From Fischerella sp. PCC 9605 (lineage in GTDB: Bacteria; Cyanobacteriota; Cyanobacteriia; Cyanobacteriales; Nostocaceae), in assembly GCF_000517105.1 (NCBI RefSeq), contig NZ_KI912152.1, positions 387,484 through 451,483 of the forward strand: DNA of 64,000 bases. The letters run 5' to 3'. Every line of letters begins with the position of its first letter. The first letter of the stretch is position 1. Of the stretch, positions 10,727-21,008 are shown piece by piece. The position numbers were made by a program, and so were the translations under genes. The notes beneath the pieces are model-generated. The model had not been told where the DNA came from. It saw only the letters and a list, made by a program, of their open reading frames with translations, and made no database searches.

Positions 10727-11758
10727 ATGGTAAACAACCCCCAGTTTGACAACCTACCTCCTATCAAGCTCATTCCCTTAAATGATGAAGCTGTATCGGT
10801 GGTGCAGCAACAAGGGAGGCGTAGCGCGACAAAAACATCTCTACCCACAGATATTCGGTGGGTAAAGGTACTGGAGTTTTTACGCAGCAATAACCTTGCA
10901 CCTAACAGCCGGAAATTATACGAACGCGAACTCAAGCGATTCTTGGGATGGACACAGCTGCATTATCATGAGCTACGTCCGCGCCACCTTGGGTTATACA
11001 AGGAATATCTGCGTGATGAAGTAAAAACTGATTCAGGTAAACCCCTGTCAAAAAGTAGTATCAATGCTGGAGCTGCCGCACTCAAAAGCTTTTTCAAGTG
11101 GATGTGTTACACGTATCCAGATATAATTGCTACTAACCCCACACTAGGGATAAAGCTAGAAAAAGTACCACTACCACCTGCTCAAAGCTTAACTGATGAA
11201 CAGATGGAGCGAGTGTGGTCAGCATTAGAATTGCTAGGAGAAACAAAGCAACGAGATACAGCACTCGTCCACATCCTCATTCACGGACTGCGTGCTGGAG
11301 AAATTGTACAGTTAAATGTAGGTTCATTTGATGGCAAGCTGCTGTTTTTACCCAATACCAAAACGAATGAACCACGCTTAGTGCCATTGCGCTCTGAAAG
11401 CCGCGACGTGTTAGAGGCGTATTTGCAATCGCGCTCCGAACAGGGAGAAGATTTAACCAGTCTCAGCCCATTAATGATTTCACACCATGCTTCATATAAG
11501 GGCGAACGCTTGAGTTACCACGGCATTTATTTTGCTGTGGAAAAAATCGGTGAACTAGCTGGTATTGAAGATTTACATCCCCACCAATTTCGGCATACCT
11601 ACGCCACTGACTTATTGCTGTTGGGTGTTGACCCCAGCCATGCGCGGAAGCTGACGGGACACCAAAGCGAGAAAGCATTTCGACGGTATACACTACGTAG
11701 TGAACAAGAAGCGGCGATCGCTGCTTACTATCGTGCGATAGGGGAAGAAGCAGAGTAG
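10727..11758 (+). CDS. tyrosine recombinase / integrase
   Basis: The protein has 343 residues: an N-terminal SAM-like core-binding region, then a catalytic domain. HGLRAGEI carries the first Arg, HPHQFRHTY the His-x-x-Arg box, LTGHQ the second His and FRRYT the nucleophilic Tyr. All catalytic residues are present, so it looks active. It is XerC/D-like in layout and sits beside a small cyanobacterial ORF truncated by an IS. It may have integrated this region or may resolve multimers; no attachment site was found. Confidence 0.9.
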   Translation: MVNNPQFDNLPPIKLIPLNDEAVSVVQQQGRRSATKTSLPTDIRWVKVLEFLRSNNLAPNSRKLYERELKRFLGWTQLHYHELRPRHLGLYKEYLRDEVKTDSGKPLSKSSINAGAAALKSFFKWMCYTYPDIIATNPTLGIKLEKVPLPPAQSLTDEQMERVWSALELLGETKQRDTALVHILIHGLRAGEIVQLNVGSFDGKLLFLPNTKTNEPRLVPLRSESRDVLEAYLQSRSEQGEDLTSLSPLMISHHASYKGERLSYHGIYFAVEKIGELAGIEDLHPHQFRHTYATDLLLLGVDPSHARKLTGHQSEKAFRRYTLRSEQEAAIAAYYRAIGEEAE

Positions 11759-11761
11759 TCT

Positions 11762-11866
11762 ATGCCCAAGCCGTTAGACCCCAAGTGCCAACTATGTGCC
11801 AAGCTAACCACAGCTAAGGCTAAAGTGCTGCATGGGACTTCGGGGGATGGATGCTGGAATCCCAAA
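11762..11866 (+). pseudogene. small conserved cyanobacterial protein, truncated by IS
   Basis: The frame starts three bases after the recombinase stop with MPKPLDPKCQLCAKL and runs to CWNPKV, where the left inverted repeat of the ISH3-like element begins. From memory, cyanobacterial relatives continue with an Arg-rich stretch after this Cys-Trp-Asn-Pro sequence. Here the frame runs on into IS DNA to 12016, and no continuation is seen beyond the right IS end. It is therefore a 5' fragment. Confidence 0.6.
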
Positions 11867-13322
11867 GTCAGTAGATCACAAAGTTTTCCTAAAAGGGCGC
11901 TCGTCTGGAAATTTTGTAATTTGCGATACTTTTTACAAGCCACCGTTAAAGCAAGTATGTTGATTAAATATAATAATTACTTATATTCGGGCAGTGGCTT
12001 AGTTTCTGAGAATTAACCTGACGGAAGATAAATACCTTCAACAACTTTATGTATTTTTTCAATTGCTTGCCTTAAAAAGGCTAACATTTGTTTAAGGCTA
12101 AATAATTCACGGTAAATTAATCGTCCACCTTTCCTTGGAAGACTAATTTTTAGCCACAGGAGGTTAACCCATATATTTACTAGAATAAAAGAGATACCAA
12201 CAAACAATAATCTTAAAGCTGGCTTTTTATTAGTTGTTTTGATTCGGCAGAGATTTTTCAGTCGATAACTACTTTCTATTCCAAATCTTTTTCGATAATC
12301 TTGATGAATATAATCTAAACTTGTTCTTACCTTATGGACGACATAAGCAAAGTATTCTACTCCCTTTTGACCACGTTTACTTTTTTTATATTTGCAGATA
12401 ATTCATAAATTAAAAGTTACTGAATTATCTTTACTTCTGGTCATAGTATATGTAGTTTTATAACTTTTTCTCCCTTTCATAAACTGTTTAATACCGACTT
12501 TTTTCCCGGTTTTAATTGCTGGCATGATCAAAGGTATATTTAAAGCCTGTAGCCAACGAATTACGGGTACACTAAAAAAGCCTCTATCCAGGTAAAGTTT
12601 CTTCACCTTAACATGAAGTGCATCAAGTGATGCTAATAAATAAGTAATAATAGCTACAGTAGTATCAAACGAACGCACACCTCTGATTGCAAGAGTTACA
12701 CGCTTGTTTTTAGTCATCACATATAAAGTTGCGTAAGCATAAAATGAACAAGTTCCAGATTTAGCTTGACTTCGATATATGTAGGGCAACTCTTCTGGCG
12801 TTGGCTTACCATAATAGGGAATTAAATTTAAATCAATTGCTATCTTTAAACAACCTTTTTTTAATCCAATTGGTATCCGACTTTTTAATGCTTGGTTGAT
12901 TTGCGCTTCTAATTCTTCAAAATTATTAATTTTATCAAGGTGATACCTAATATTATTGCCAGATGGAATATTGTTTAAAGTTTTGCTTGTATTCTCGATA
13001 CTATCTTCACAGCTTGCTGCTTTTACCAAAATTTCAAATAGAGTTTTTGGCTCAAAAGCTCCTTGGGTTTCAATAGAAATGTTTTCTATCAAACAATCAA
13101 GAACTTCTTCTAAAGTTTATGAGTCTGTCAGAACTGGTATCTCTAATGAAAAAGTCAATTTATACTAGTCACTACGCTATGTACAATACTTATGATTTCA
13201 TCTTTTGTCAGCTAGATAGATACAAATAAGTTTTATTTATGAATTAACGGCTCTTAGTACTTGTGTTCGCCTTCTGAATAGTTGGCGATCACCCTTTTAG
13301 GAAAACTTTGTGATCTACTGAC
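11867..13322. mobile_element. insertion sequence, ISH3-type, about 1456 bp
   Basis: Perfect 31-bp terminal inverted repeats lie at 11867-11897 and 13292-13322. They enclose one transposase gene on the minus strand, now broken. The element interrupts the small ORF after the recombinase. I could not see a clear target duplication. 11898-12012 and 13093-13291 hold only IS non-coding DNA. Confidence 0.85.
12013..13092 (-). pseudogene. ISH3-type DDE transposase with in-frame TGA
   Basis: The frame is open from about 13092 to 12406, meets TGA at 12403-12405, and then continues in the same frame to 12013. The second half encodes a normal C-terminus (KSKRGQKGVEYFAYVVHK, later RFGIESSYR). The first half has a catalytic-type Asp in YLDRGFFSVPVIRW. 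A single substitution such as TGG to TGA would explain the break. No ATG is obvious; a TTG lies at 13092. Readthrough is possible but unsupported. Confidence 0.8.
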
Positions 13323-13618
13323 GTTTGCCATAAAACAATCTGAAAACGGGTGTGTGATGAAACGTGGACTTATGTGAGATAGAAAAATCTTCTTACACAA
13401 CAACAACAAGAAAAACTTTTGGTAGGGTTTTTAGAATTGTGGTTGGGAGTTAACTAATACTTTCCACAAAAAACACAAAGTACACGGTTTTTGAGTATTT
13501 GGGACTCTTGGATTGTTTTGACCTGGCGCGACGATTTATTTCGTATACGTTGTGTAAAATAAATTCTTCAAAATTGGGTTGCCAAATAAGTATTTTCTGC
13601 GTTGTGTATCACATAACA

Positions 13619-13766
13619 TGACAAAGATGGACAACCCTAGCTTGCTCTGAACTGTCCTTATTGCAAAAAACACATAAATTGTTGAGACGTGACGCTTGAG
13701 CAAGCCACCAGGCTAAAAATATGGTTGGCAAGGCGACTATATATAAAGGGTTGTCCATCTTTGTCA
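13619..13766. repeat. MITE-like element with 20-bp inverted repeats
   Basis: Perfect inverted copies beginning TGACAAAGATGGACAACCCT lie at 13619-13638 and 13747-13766. They enclose about 108 bp without a credible gene. The element sits just downstream of the kinase relic. No target duplication is evident. The remaining 13323-13618 holds nothing I recognise. Confidence 0.6.
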
Positions 13767-13795
13767 GGATTAGAGGTAACGGTAACTCCCTGGCT

Positions 13796-14568
13796 TTAGG
13801 CATCACAATTAGGGTGCAGCACCGACTGTAGGGTGCTCAGTAATGCCTGGGTTGTGAAGGGCTTAGGTAAGAATTTTTTGATGCTAAGACTTTTGTTGTG
13901 AGCAGTAGTCCAATTGGGCATCAGTCCGCTCATTGCAACGATTTGCACCTGCGGATTAATGCGTTGCAACGTGATAATTGTGGTAGAACCATCCATTAGA
14001 GGCATCATCAGGTCTATCAACACTACACTGATATCATCCTTGTACTGAGCGTAGAGTGCAAGTGCCTCAATTCCATCGCTGGCGGTTAAAGTTCTATAGT
14101 TATGGCTTTCTAGGGTAGTTTTAGCGATCTCGCAAATTGTGACTTCGTCATCTACCACCAAAATCAATTCGCCATTGCCCTTCGGTAGTTCTGCATCGAC
14201 TGCTGCTTGGAGTTCAGTGACTTGGCTACTCGGCAGGTACACCCTAAAGGTGCTCCCCTTTCCCACCTCGCTATAAACATTCACAAAACCGCTATGATTT
14301 TTAATAATGGCTATTGCAGTGGAAAGTCCTAGACCGGTTCCCTTACCCACCTCTTTAGTTGTAAAAAAGGGGTCAAAAATGCGATCCATAATTTCCGGCG
14401 GTATGCCCGTTCCGTTATCAGTAATAGTAATATCACAATGTAGGGGCCTGCCTCAGCATCCATATGCATGCGAGCATAGCTTTCATCAACCCAAAGGTTT
14501 TCGGCGCTAATGTCCAGGCTACCGCCATTGGGCATGGCGTCGCGAGCATTGACTGTTAGATTCATCAA
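13796..14568 (-). pseudogene. hybrid sensor histidine kinase, 3' fragment
   Basis: The N-box MNLTVNARDAMPNGG comes first. A -1 frameshift follows near 14440, then G-boxes (DRIFDPFFTTKEVGKGTGLGL) and a receiver domain with VVDDE, LIDLMMP and KPF motifs ending at 13796. The sensor part and the phosphoacceptor His box are absent because an IS4-type element begins at once upstream, and no matching 5' part exists beyond that IS. The gene is dead, although the receiver domain is still open. Confidence 0.85.
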
Positions 14569-14570
14569 CT

Positions 14571-15912
14571 TCAGGGGGCGACAAGCGAGTTAAAGTGCTT
14601 GCTGTATAAGCTTCATAGCTCTTAAACCTCGCTGATAATATGCCTGCTTATTGCGAATGAAACCGACCAGTTCCTCGACCCATGCTTGACCAAAATGGCA
14701 AGCAACTATCCAATTGAAACCATATAAACCTATCCAAAAATTACTGTGACGCTTCTCATTCCTATTTTTTTCTTGTCGGCGACAAATATATGATTCTTGT
14801 TTTTGAAGTTTAGTTCTTTGCCCATGTAACCAAGAACTAGTCATAGCCAAAGCAACGCCAGAAAATCAAACGTACAAGTCTATCATGATTGGCTTGAGAA
14901 CTTTCCAGATTGTAACCACCTGTTTTACAATCACGGAACATCGCTTCAATCCCAAAACGTTGAGCATATATTTTAAGAGCAGTATTTAAATCAGGCAAAT
15001 TAGTTAATAAATACCAAGCTTCTTTGTCTTGTTTCCCCCTGTACTTCCTTTTCCAGTAGACTGCTAAGTTAAAGCGACCGAAACCTCGTTTTTGAGTAAA
15101 CTTAACATTGGGGTAAAACTGACGGACACCAGGATAAATCTCAATGCTACTTAAAGAGTGAAATTTTTGCCCTTTCTCACAAAAAGTCGTGTCCTTTTTT
15201 TGACGGAATACAAAACTCTTGTTCTGCTTGTGGAGCCACTGTGCCAGTTCTACGCTGTGAAATTCTCTATCCCCAATAATGACTAATTTGTACTTTTTTA
15301 ATAAACGAATGACTGGGCGTAATACTTTTTGTTGTTCAGTGAGGTTACTACTACCATCTTTATCTAACAAGCACCAATATATCGGCCAAGCTCTTTTTTG
15401 GTAAATCACACTCACCATTAACACATTATTTTCTTTCCACTGTGTTCTATCCATCGCAATGGTTAATTGTGACCCCAGTTTAAAATGTTGGTTAATTATT
15501 GCTTCAATGATAGGAAACCACAACAATACTACACTCAAGGCATTCAGTGTTAAAAACCTTTGTATATGCCGTCTACGACTATTTTGTTGTATGGGTAATG
15601 GTAGTGTTGCTGCCAGCCTTTCTATCCTCACTTGTTTCTGATTTTGTAGTAACCACACCAACATCTTCAGGGTGATTAACTGTGCTTTATTTAGGTATTT
15701 TTCGCTCGAAGTTTTGATAGAATGATGCCAGCATTATGACGACGGTCTTGGTCAAATTACGAGACCGTTCTTTTTTACCACGAAACCGCTCTCCACAGAA
15801 GAGTCTACTACCCCTATACAGTTCATTCTCAATAAGCACCCATTTTTTTCAAGGGGTTTGTGCCTCTCAAACCTTTAGCTGGCTTGGTTTAGAGGCGATT
15901 GTCGCCCCTTGA
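14571..15912. mobile_element. insertion sequence, IS4-type, about 1.34 kb
   Basis: Imperfect inverted ends (CTTCAGGGGGCGACAAGCG at 14569-14587, complement of CTTCAAGGGGCGACAATCG at 15896-15914) bracket a minus-strand transposase. It inserted into the sensor kinase gene. The 250 bp between the transposase start and the right end is non-coding. Confidence 0.75.
14590..15664 (-). pseudogene. IS4-type transposase, frameshifted
   Basis: The main frame (15664-14837) has AMDRTQWK and IIGDREFHS with the two Asp residues. It also has a C-terminal RFGIEAMFRDCKTGGYNLE stretch with the Glu of the DDE triad. It then shifts: LIFW is followed by a stop, while a second frame resumes at about 14850 and runs to 14590. 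A one-base deletion near 14850 explains this. All catalytic residues lie before the shift, so residual activity cannot be excluded. Confidence 0.75.
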
Positions 15913-15918
15913 AGTAGT

Positions 15919-16773
15919 TCACTGTGCGATTAATTCCCTCAATCGCTGCCACTCAGGCAGCCAAGTCCACACATCTTCTGCTGATTCTTCTATTCCCTTG
16001 AGGATTCGTTCGCGGAACACTACAGGAGACTCAAACCCAAAACCACAGAGTTGCTCCCGCATCCCGTAGAGCAAGTCTTTACCCGCAAAAAAAGTTATAT
16101 AATTTTGGTTTTGAAATCGACTACCACCAGGACAGCAAGTTGGCAGCAATCTCTCAAATTCGTCAAGGGGATTGCGTTTAGGTAAAGCTAGCCTTTGTTC
16201 GTATTGTTTGATGATATTATTTAGTTCGCTTTTGCAGTTAGCTTCTGTCAGTCCCCTATCTTTGGGAAAGCGATAGCCCTGTTTTTTGTCTCTCTCTTCT
16301 CCCCAGAAGTTATTAGGAGGTGAGGGACGGTTTTGCAGATAAAGCGACAATGTGATTCTGGCTGCGGTGTAAACAGCAATTTTCTGTGCTGATGCTTTTA
16401 GTGCCTGACGGTATTCCTCCAATGGTGGTGCTTCCTCACCCAACGCCCGCCCCACTACTTTGGAGTCTATAAGATAATTTTCAATTTCTTTGCGCTCCCA
16501 ATACCAACCCAAGGGAACCTGTTTACCACCCTCGGTAATGTGCCAATTACGAGGCGCGGCTTGGGGAGGTGATTGATCATCATCAAAATCACGGTCTCTT
16601 AACCCTGCGATTGTTGAACCAGTCCTGACATCTTTTGCGCCTAAAATCCTTTGCGCTAAACCTTGCTTGCTGCCAACAGGCCTAACCACGCAACCAGGGG
16701 GAATTATGACTGAAAGAACCCGCACGTCAGGACTTTTAGCAACGCCTTCGCAGTATAAAATATTTACAGGCAC
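15919..16773 (-). CDS. TOPRIM-like (DUF4435-type) partner of ATPase, candidate defence nuclease
   Basis: The 284-residue protein opens with NILYCEG, matching the Glu of a TOPRIM fold. GLRDRDFDDD follows with the Asp-x-Asp metal site, and then WYWERKEIENYL, a stretch I associate with DUF4435/OLD-like TOPRIM proteins. It starts with GTG at 16773, and the ATPase stop lies inside its first codons (10-base overlap), so the two are translationally coupled. An AAA ATPase plus separate TOPRIM protein is the layout of PARIS-type and other OLD-like systems. The defence role is inferred. Confidence 0.7.
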   Translation of the reverse strand: MPVNILYCEGVAKSPDVRVLSVIIPPGCVVRPVGSKQGLAQRILGAKDVRTGSTIAGLRDRDFDDDQSPPQAAPRNWHITEGGKQVPLGWYWERKEIENYLIDSKVVGRALGEEAPPLEEYRQALKASAQKIAVYTAARITLSLYLQNRPSPPNNFWGEERDKKQGYRFPKDRGLTEANCKSELNNIIKQYEQRLALPKRNPLDEFERLLPTCCPGGSRFQNQNYITFFAGKDLLYGMREQLCGFGFESPVVFRERILKGIEESAEDVWTWLPEWQRLRELIAQ

Positions 16774-17864
16774 AGCGACCCCCCAGGCAAACGATAAGTA
16801 TCGTCCTCACCGATTACATCACTTACAGCCTCGGAGTGGGTGGTAAAAATAAACTGACAAGTGGAACTGAGTTTAGGAAGTTGGCGCACCAGTAACTGTG
16901 CGGCTGGAGGGTGAAGATTGAGGTCTATTTCGTCAATCAGCACCACTGAGTAAGCAATCTGTTGTCGTATAAACTCGTAGAGAATGGGAAATACCGATTG
17001 TTCTCCAGCTGACATTTCTACAAGGTCGTAGGTGCGGTGGCCATCGTTAATTAAAAAGTAGTAGTCTTCTGGTGTGGGTGAATCAACTCCGGGCATTGGT
17101 TCTACACCAGCAAAGGAGCGTCCGGGAAAAATATTGGTGTAAAGGTTCTCCAGTTGAGTTAAGTAATCAACAGGATAGCTATGGGTAAGCTGGGCAAATT
17201 TCCAACCGTTTAAGTACTTACGCAGGCGAGCTACACCTACTTCAAAGGATACTCGACCGCTGTTTGACCCGACTGTACCCACTCGCCCAACAACAGCACC
17301 ACTTTCTTCAGGAAGTGGGTTGGAACCCAGGTTGCGGAACTGGTCAAACCAGAAAATGCCAGGTAGCTTAGAGAACTCAGAACGAACGGATGGGTCTGTA
17401 TCTAACAATTTTCTGGCATAGTAGCGCCCAGAAAACTGAAAGTATTCTGCATCACCTCCAGCACGACAGCTTTCACCATCGAGAATTAGTTGGACGCGGT
17501 GGCTCGATCCTGGTTCGACAAATGGGCGTTCTGGCTGTGCCTGTGCCCATCTTCTTGCTAGTGTACGGGTAGCTTCAATTTCTTCAGGAGAAAATAATAC
17601 TTCTAATTCGATGTGCGGTGAACCCCAGCGTTGGTAGCGACCGGGGAGAAACCCCAACCAGTCAAAATCGGTAACTCTTTGAATTTGCCTGGTTGCCAGT
17701 GCTAAGGGAAGTGCGATCGCTTGCAGTAAAGTGGTCTTGCCTGTACCATTATCTCCTACTACCAAAAATCTATTGCTGAGTGAGTTTAGGGTTTGGTTTT
17801 TGAAGCAGACTTCAAGGTGATCGAACCGCTTGAAGTTTTTTATGACGATAGAGGAGACTTTCAT
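16764..17864 (-). CDS. AAA (ABC-type) ATPase of the ATPase-TOPRIM pair
   Basis: The protein has about 366 residues starting MKVSSIVIKNFKRF at 17864, where AAGGA lies 8 bases upstream; the longer frame to 17951 has no such site. Walker A is GDNGTGKTT, the signature-like motif EMSAGEQS, Walker B VVLIDEIDLNLHP and the switch His TTHSEAV. This is the AAA_15/AAA_21 class used by OLD, PARIS and Gabija-type ATPases. It probably senses infection or DNA ends and controls the overlapping TOPRIM protein. Confidence 0.85.
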   Translation of the reverse strand: MKVSSIVIKNFKRFDHLEVCFKNQTLNSLSNRFLVVGDNGTGKTTLLQAIALPLALATRQIQRVTDFDWLGFLPGRYQRWGSPHIELEVLFSPEEIEATRTLARRWAQAQPERPFVEPGSSHRVQLILDGESCRAGGDAEYFQFSGRYYARKLLDTDPSVRSEFSKLPGIFWFDQFRNLGSNPLPEESGAVVGRVGTVGSNSGRVSFEVGVARLRKYLNGWKFAQLTHSYPVDYLTQLENLYTNIFPGRSFAGVEPMPGVDSPTPEDYYFLINDGHRTYDLVEMSAGEQSVFPILYEFIRQQIAYSVVLIDEIDLNLHPPAAQLLVRQLPKLSSTCQFIFTTHSEAVSDVIGEDDTYRLPGGSLCL

Positions 17865-18072
17865 GACAAATCCTTGTCTAAACGGGAGCTTTGACTTGTA
17901 ACTAACGTTTAAAGTAACCCAAAACCCTTGCATTAACGTGACCAGCCTCAAAGTAGCAACTCCTCTTGTTGCGCTCGAGCCTTTCTTTATCGGGGCATCA
18001 CAAACCCCCGCATCATCTGTTCAAGTTCCACTACCTCTAGTGAAGGCGTATACACCACTCCCTGTGACCGGA

Positions 18073-18661
18073 GCGATCGCACGCCTGTTGCGGACTGTGG
18101 ATTTTTGAGGCAGGACACTCGTAGGGGCATTGCAGGTATGCCGCCGTCATAACAATTTGCTGTATCTGTGCTGCGCCTAAATCACGCCGTCAGGTGCCAG
18201 TAAAGCGTTTGAGTCGTGCGGTGCAGTGGCTGAAAACTTACTTACGCCCGGCATGTTTGAGCTAGTCAATAGTTTGGTGCAGCCTGTAGGGTGCATTACT
18301 TGCGCCCCCTACTGTTGTCTAATATTGTGTATTGTGAATTCTGTTAAGGGTGCTCCCAATTCCGTAACCTCTATCATAAGAGGAATCAAGGGTTGGCGAT
18401 CGCGCTCGTTGTTAAGTCAGTTTAATGACGGCTAGTAGTCCACCACACTAATTTTGATAGGTTTGTAGTGAGGGCTTTAGCCCTCATTTAAGCAGCAAGC
18501 GTGCTTACTACAAACTCCTTTAGCCCGTCAAAATCTTTGTGGCAGACTACTAGTAGTGAAAGCTTTGGTTGTGTTGCAGGGATCGCCCCAAGGTGTGTGG
18601 CTTAACGTGTCCAAACAGGAGTTAAGTCGGCACTCTTGTGAGGAGCGATCGCCCTTCTTAC
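18073..18661. repeat. 589-bp duplicated block, copy 1
   Basis: This block recurs at 48018-48606 with a constant offset of 29945, no indel and one difference that I saw (18647). It contains HIP1 sites and one open 69-codon frame identical in both copies, but no recognisable gene. A diverged relative lies at 29212-29589. 17865-18072 holds nothing else. Confidence 0.9.
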
Positions 18662-18935
18662 TCCAACAACAGAAACCGCCGCATCACAAGCGTGGACATC
18701 CACCACCAAAGAGTGAAGGCGTATACACCACTGCTTGTGAGGAGGGCGATCGCTGCTAGGGTGCTTTCTAGCCCAAGTAAACCACCGACTCACATCCGTT
18801 GTCACCACATTCTTGCCCTTCGCCCCACTGCTTTTCTCTGAGGCGTGAACCGGGAGCAGTTGGGTTTTCACACCAGCCAGCAGGAGTGCAAGTGCCTCTT
18901 TGACAGGAGCGATCGCAAACAACAAAGGACGATGC
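18640..18935. repeat. dispersed repeat family R2, full-length copy
   Basis: It contains the hallmark GTGAAGGCGTATACACCAC and the stretch ACATCCGTTGTCACCACATT. Read on the minus strand it gives KNVVTTDVSRWFTWARKHPS, which other copies also give. It therefore seems to derive from a once-coding unit. HIP1 octamers mark several junctions. 18936-19336 is otherwise non-coding. Confidence 0.7.
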
Positions 18936-19366
18936 TGAATGGCAGGCTCGATAAGCGATCGCTTCTTAAAGATTTGGTAAAAAATTTCACAATTTGATTA
19001 CTGTAGAAAAAGCCGGATAGTGTCCCATCAAACAATTGTTAGCGAACAATGGGGCAAAGCCTAACCAGATTTATCGGACTTTACTAAAAATTATTGTTCA
19101 CAAACCTGGAGCGCGATCGCCCGTGTTACGCCTGGAGAGTTGCCATTCAGGCAATCCTCTGAAGCTTCACCAAAAAGAAACTTCTCGCCTTCGCTGGCTC
19201 AACCAATTTGAACATTAATTCAATATTTCTATCAATTTAGGTAATTGTAATTAAACTCTCAGCACTTTCTCAGACTTTCATTAGAGTAAATTAAACTTCA
19301 AGCTTCATACTAAGAATTAAATCAATCACTGAGTAAGTGAAAGAAAGTATCTTGAGAGTTTTAACT

Positions 19367-19744
19367 ATGATGAAACACTTAATTGCAACTGGTTTATCTG
19401 TAATGTTGTTATTTGTTGCTGCTAGCAATCCAGCCAAGGCACAAACACGACATGGAAAAGAAGTATCTGCAAACCAAACTTTATCAACCAAGACTGTGAG
19501 CAATATCTCTGATAAGTTAACACCTTTTCATCTTGTTTATCTGGGCTATCAAGGATACTTAAAAAATCAAGGTATCCCTGGCTATGGAAGTTTTATTTCT
19601 CAGTACCACGGAATGAGATTTACTGCGAAAGACCTCGTAAAAGCTGCGATTCAAGCTAATCTACTGCCTACTGATACATTCACAAATCAAAAATATATCA
19701 ATGCAGTGGATAGCCAACTGTTGTATTTTTCTTCTGACGGTTGA
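19367..19744 (+). CDS. secreted small hypothetical protein
   Basis: The protein has 125 residues from the paired ATGs at 19367 (an in-frame GTG at 19337 would add ten). A clear signal peptide (charged start, hydrophobic ATGLSVMLLFVAAS, cleavage after AKA) precedes a Tyr- and Gly-rich mature region. The family is not recognised. It probably acts in the periplasm or outside the cell. It stands alone between repeats. 19745-20162 holds no gene that I can support. Confidence 0.6.
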   Translation: MMKHLIATGLSVMLLFVAASNPAKAQTRHGKEVSANQTLSTKTVSNISDKLTPFHLVYLGYQGYLKNQGIPGYGSFISQYHGMRFTAKDLVKAAIQANLLPTDTFTNQKYINAVDSQLLYFSSDG

Positions 19745-20162
19745 TTTCATTTTGTGCATCACCGCCACGTTAATATCTGGTGGTGATGCCTGCCATGCTC
19801 GTGATACTATTTGAAACATAGCAATAGTGAAAAAACTGAAATACTTAACCAGATAAATTGTCATTAACTTGCGATCGCCAACGTTGCGGAGTGATTTTTA
19901 AATTCACTAATGTGTGTGATCGCTTCTCGAAAACCACCAATAACTCTCCTTCTCCTCAATCTGCCGCCGCGCTTTTTGGCGGCTGAGATCACGCCTTTGA
20001 CGGCGCTTGTAATTATTCAAAATTCCACGCCTGCAAAATTGTTTCTTAAATTTTGCCTGAGTGCCTGACAGAATTTGAGCGAATGCGAGTGGGTTCGGGC
20101 GATCGCGCTTCCTTCGGCATCAAGCGCCCGGTGGTATGAAGTCAGCTGAATAGGGCAGTAGG

Positions 20163-20505
20163 TTATGGATTTGGGATTGTAGTTGGGCGATCGCTTCTGT
20201 CAAAGCTTGGGGGATTGTTCTTGAAGAATTCAGCAATGCCCTGCATGTTGCTGGTTTTGTGGATGGTCAAATCCCATTTTTCGGCATCAGCTACGCGATA
20301 TTTATCTTCATCTCTAAACAATCGGTAGCCGCAGCCATCGCAGAATCCGGTAATGGTCTTCAAAAAAGCGGTTTTCGGTTTTGTGTTGCTCGAAATCAGC
20401 ACAAGCGAGATCCACAAGCAACCTTATGGCTCTTATGCCCACATCAGAGGCTTGAGGGCTTAGGGTCAGGTTGCCTTTCAACACGTCTGTAACACTACCA
20501 GTCAT
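20163..20505 (-). pseudogene. hypothetical protein, frameshifted
   Basis: The 5' part starts MTGSVTDVLKGNLTLSPQAS and stays open to about 20340. The sense-like sequence then continues in another frame as FCDGCGYRLFRDEDKYRVAD and ends at 20163. The join falls where both frames overlap, which fits one indel. The family is unknown. The CDGCG pair of Cys residues could bind metal, but that is a guess. Confidence 0.45.
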
Positions 20506-20600
20506 GTTACCGCGTTGTGTCTCTCATCTCCCCCAAAATTTTTCGCTCTCTTCTGCATACACCCAATTCCAATTATCTGGAATTGTCCAACGTCCTTGAC

Positions 20601-21008
20601 TCAACTTTCTTCCTCCCAATCCTCTATCTGCAACCCATTCACTCGGCTAAATTCTTTCGTATTATGCGTGACCAATATCAAATTATTTGCCATTGCAATA
20701 GCAGCAATCTGCAAATCATAAGGGCCAATTGGCGTACCACTAGAAGCTAACTCAGCCCGAATTCTCCCTGCTATCCTTGCGGCTTCTGGGTCTAAAGATG
20801 TAATAGTAAACTGATTAAAAAAACGTTGCAATATTTCTAAATTTCTCTCCTGTTGAGCGCTACGGTAAGCACCATAGTACAGTTCTAATTGGGTGATCGT
20901 AGAATTTAAAATATCTTCTGGTTGTTGGGATGCCAGTCGATTTGTTACCGCAGGACTACTATTATTTATTAAGCGGATACAGACATTTGAATCGAGCAGA
21001 TAAGTCAA
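20601..21008 (-). CDS. vapC: VapC-type PIN-domain toxin
   Basis: The 135-residue protein begins MTYLLDSNVCIRLI, carrying the first acidic residue of a PIN domain. It has TQLELYYG with the conserved Glu, PYDLQIAAIA with a third acidic residue and LVTHNTKEF near the end, as in VapC endoribonucleases. The family cleaves tRNA or rRNA when freed from antitoxin. It overlaps the upstream antitoxin gene by 4 bases, the usual coupled order. It probably stabilises the replicon. Confidence 0.9.
   Translation of the reverse strand: MTYLLDSNVCIRLINNSSPAVTNRLASQQPEDILNSTITQLELYYGAYRSAQQERNLEILQRFFNQFTITSLDPEAARIAGRIRAELASSGTPIGPYDLQIAAIAMANNLILVTHNTKEFSRVNGLQIEDWEEES

Noticed and set aside
14837..14850. 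Programmed frameshift in the IS4-type transposase
   Set aside because: No slippery heptamer or downstream structure is evident; a simple one-base loss is more likely.
18226..18435. 69-codon open frame, identical at 48171-48380
   Set aside because: It lies inside the 589-bp non-coding repeat, has no ribosome site or family-like motif, and its identity follows from the repeat.
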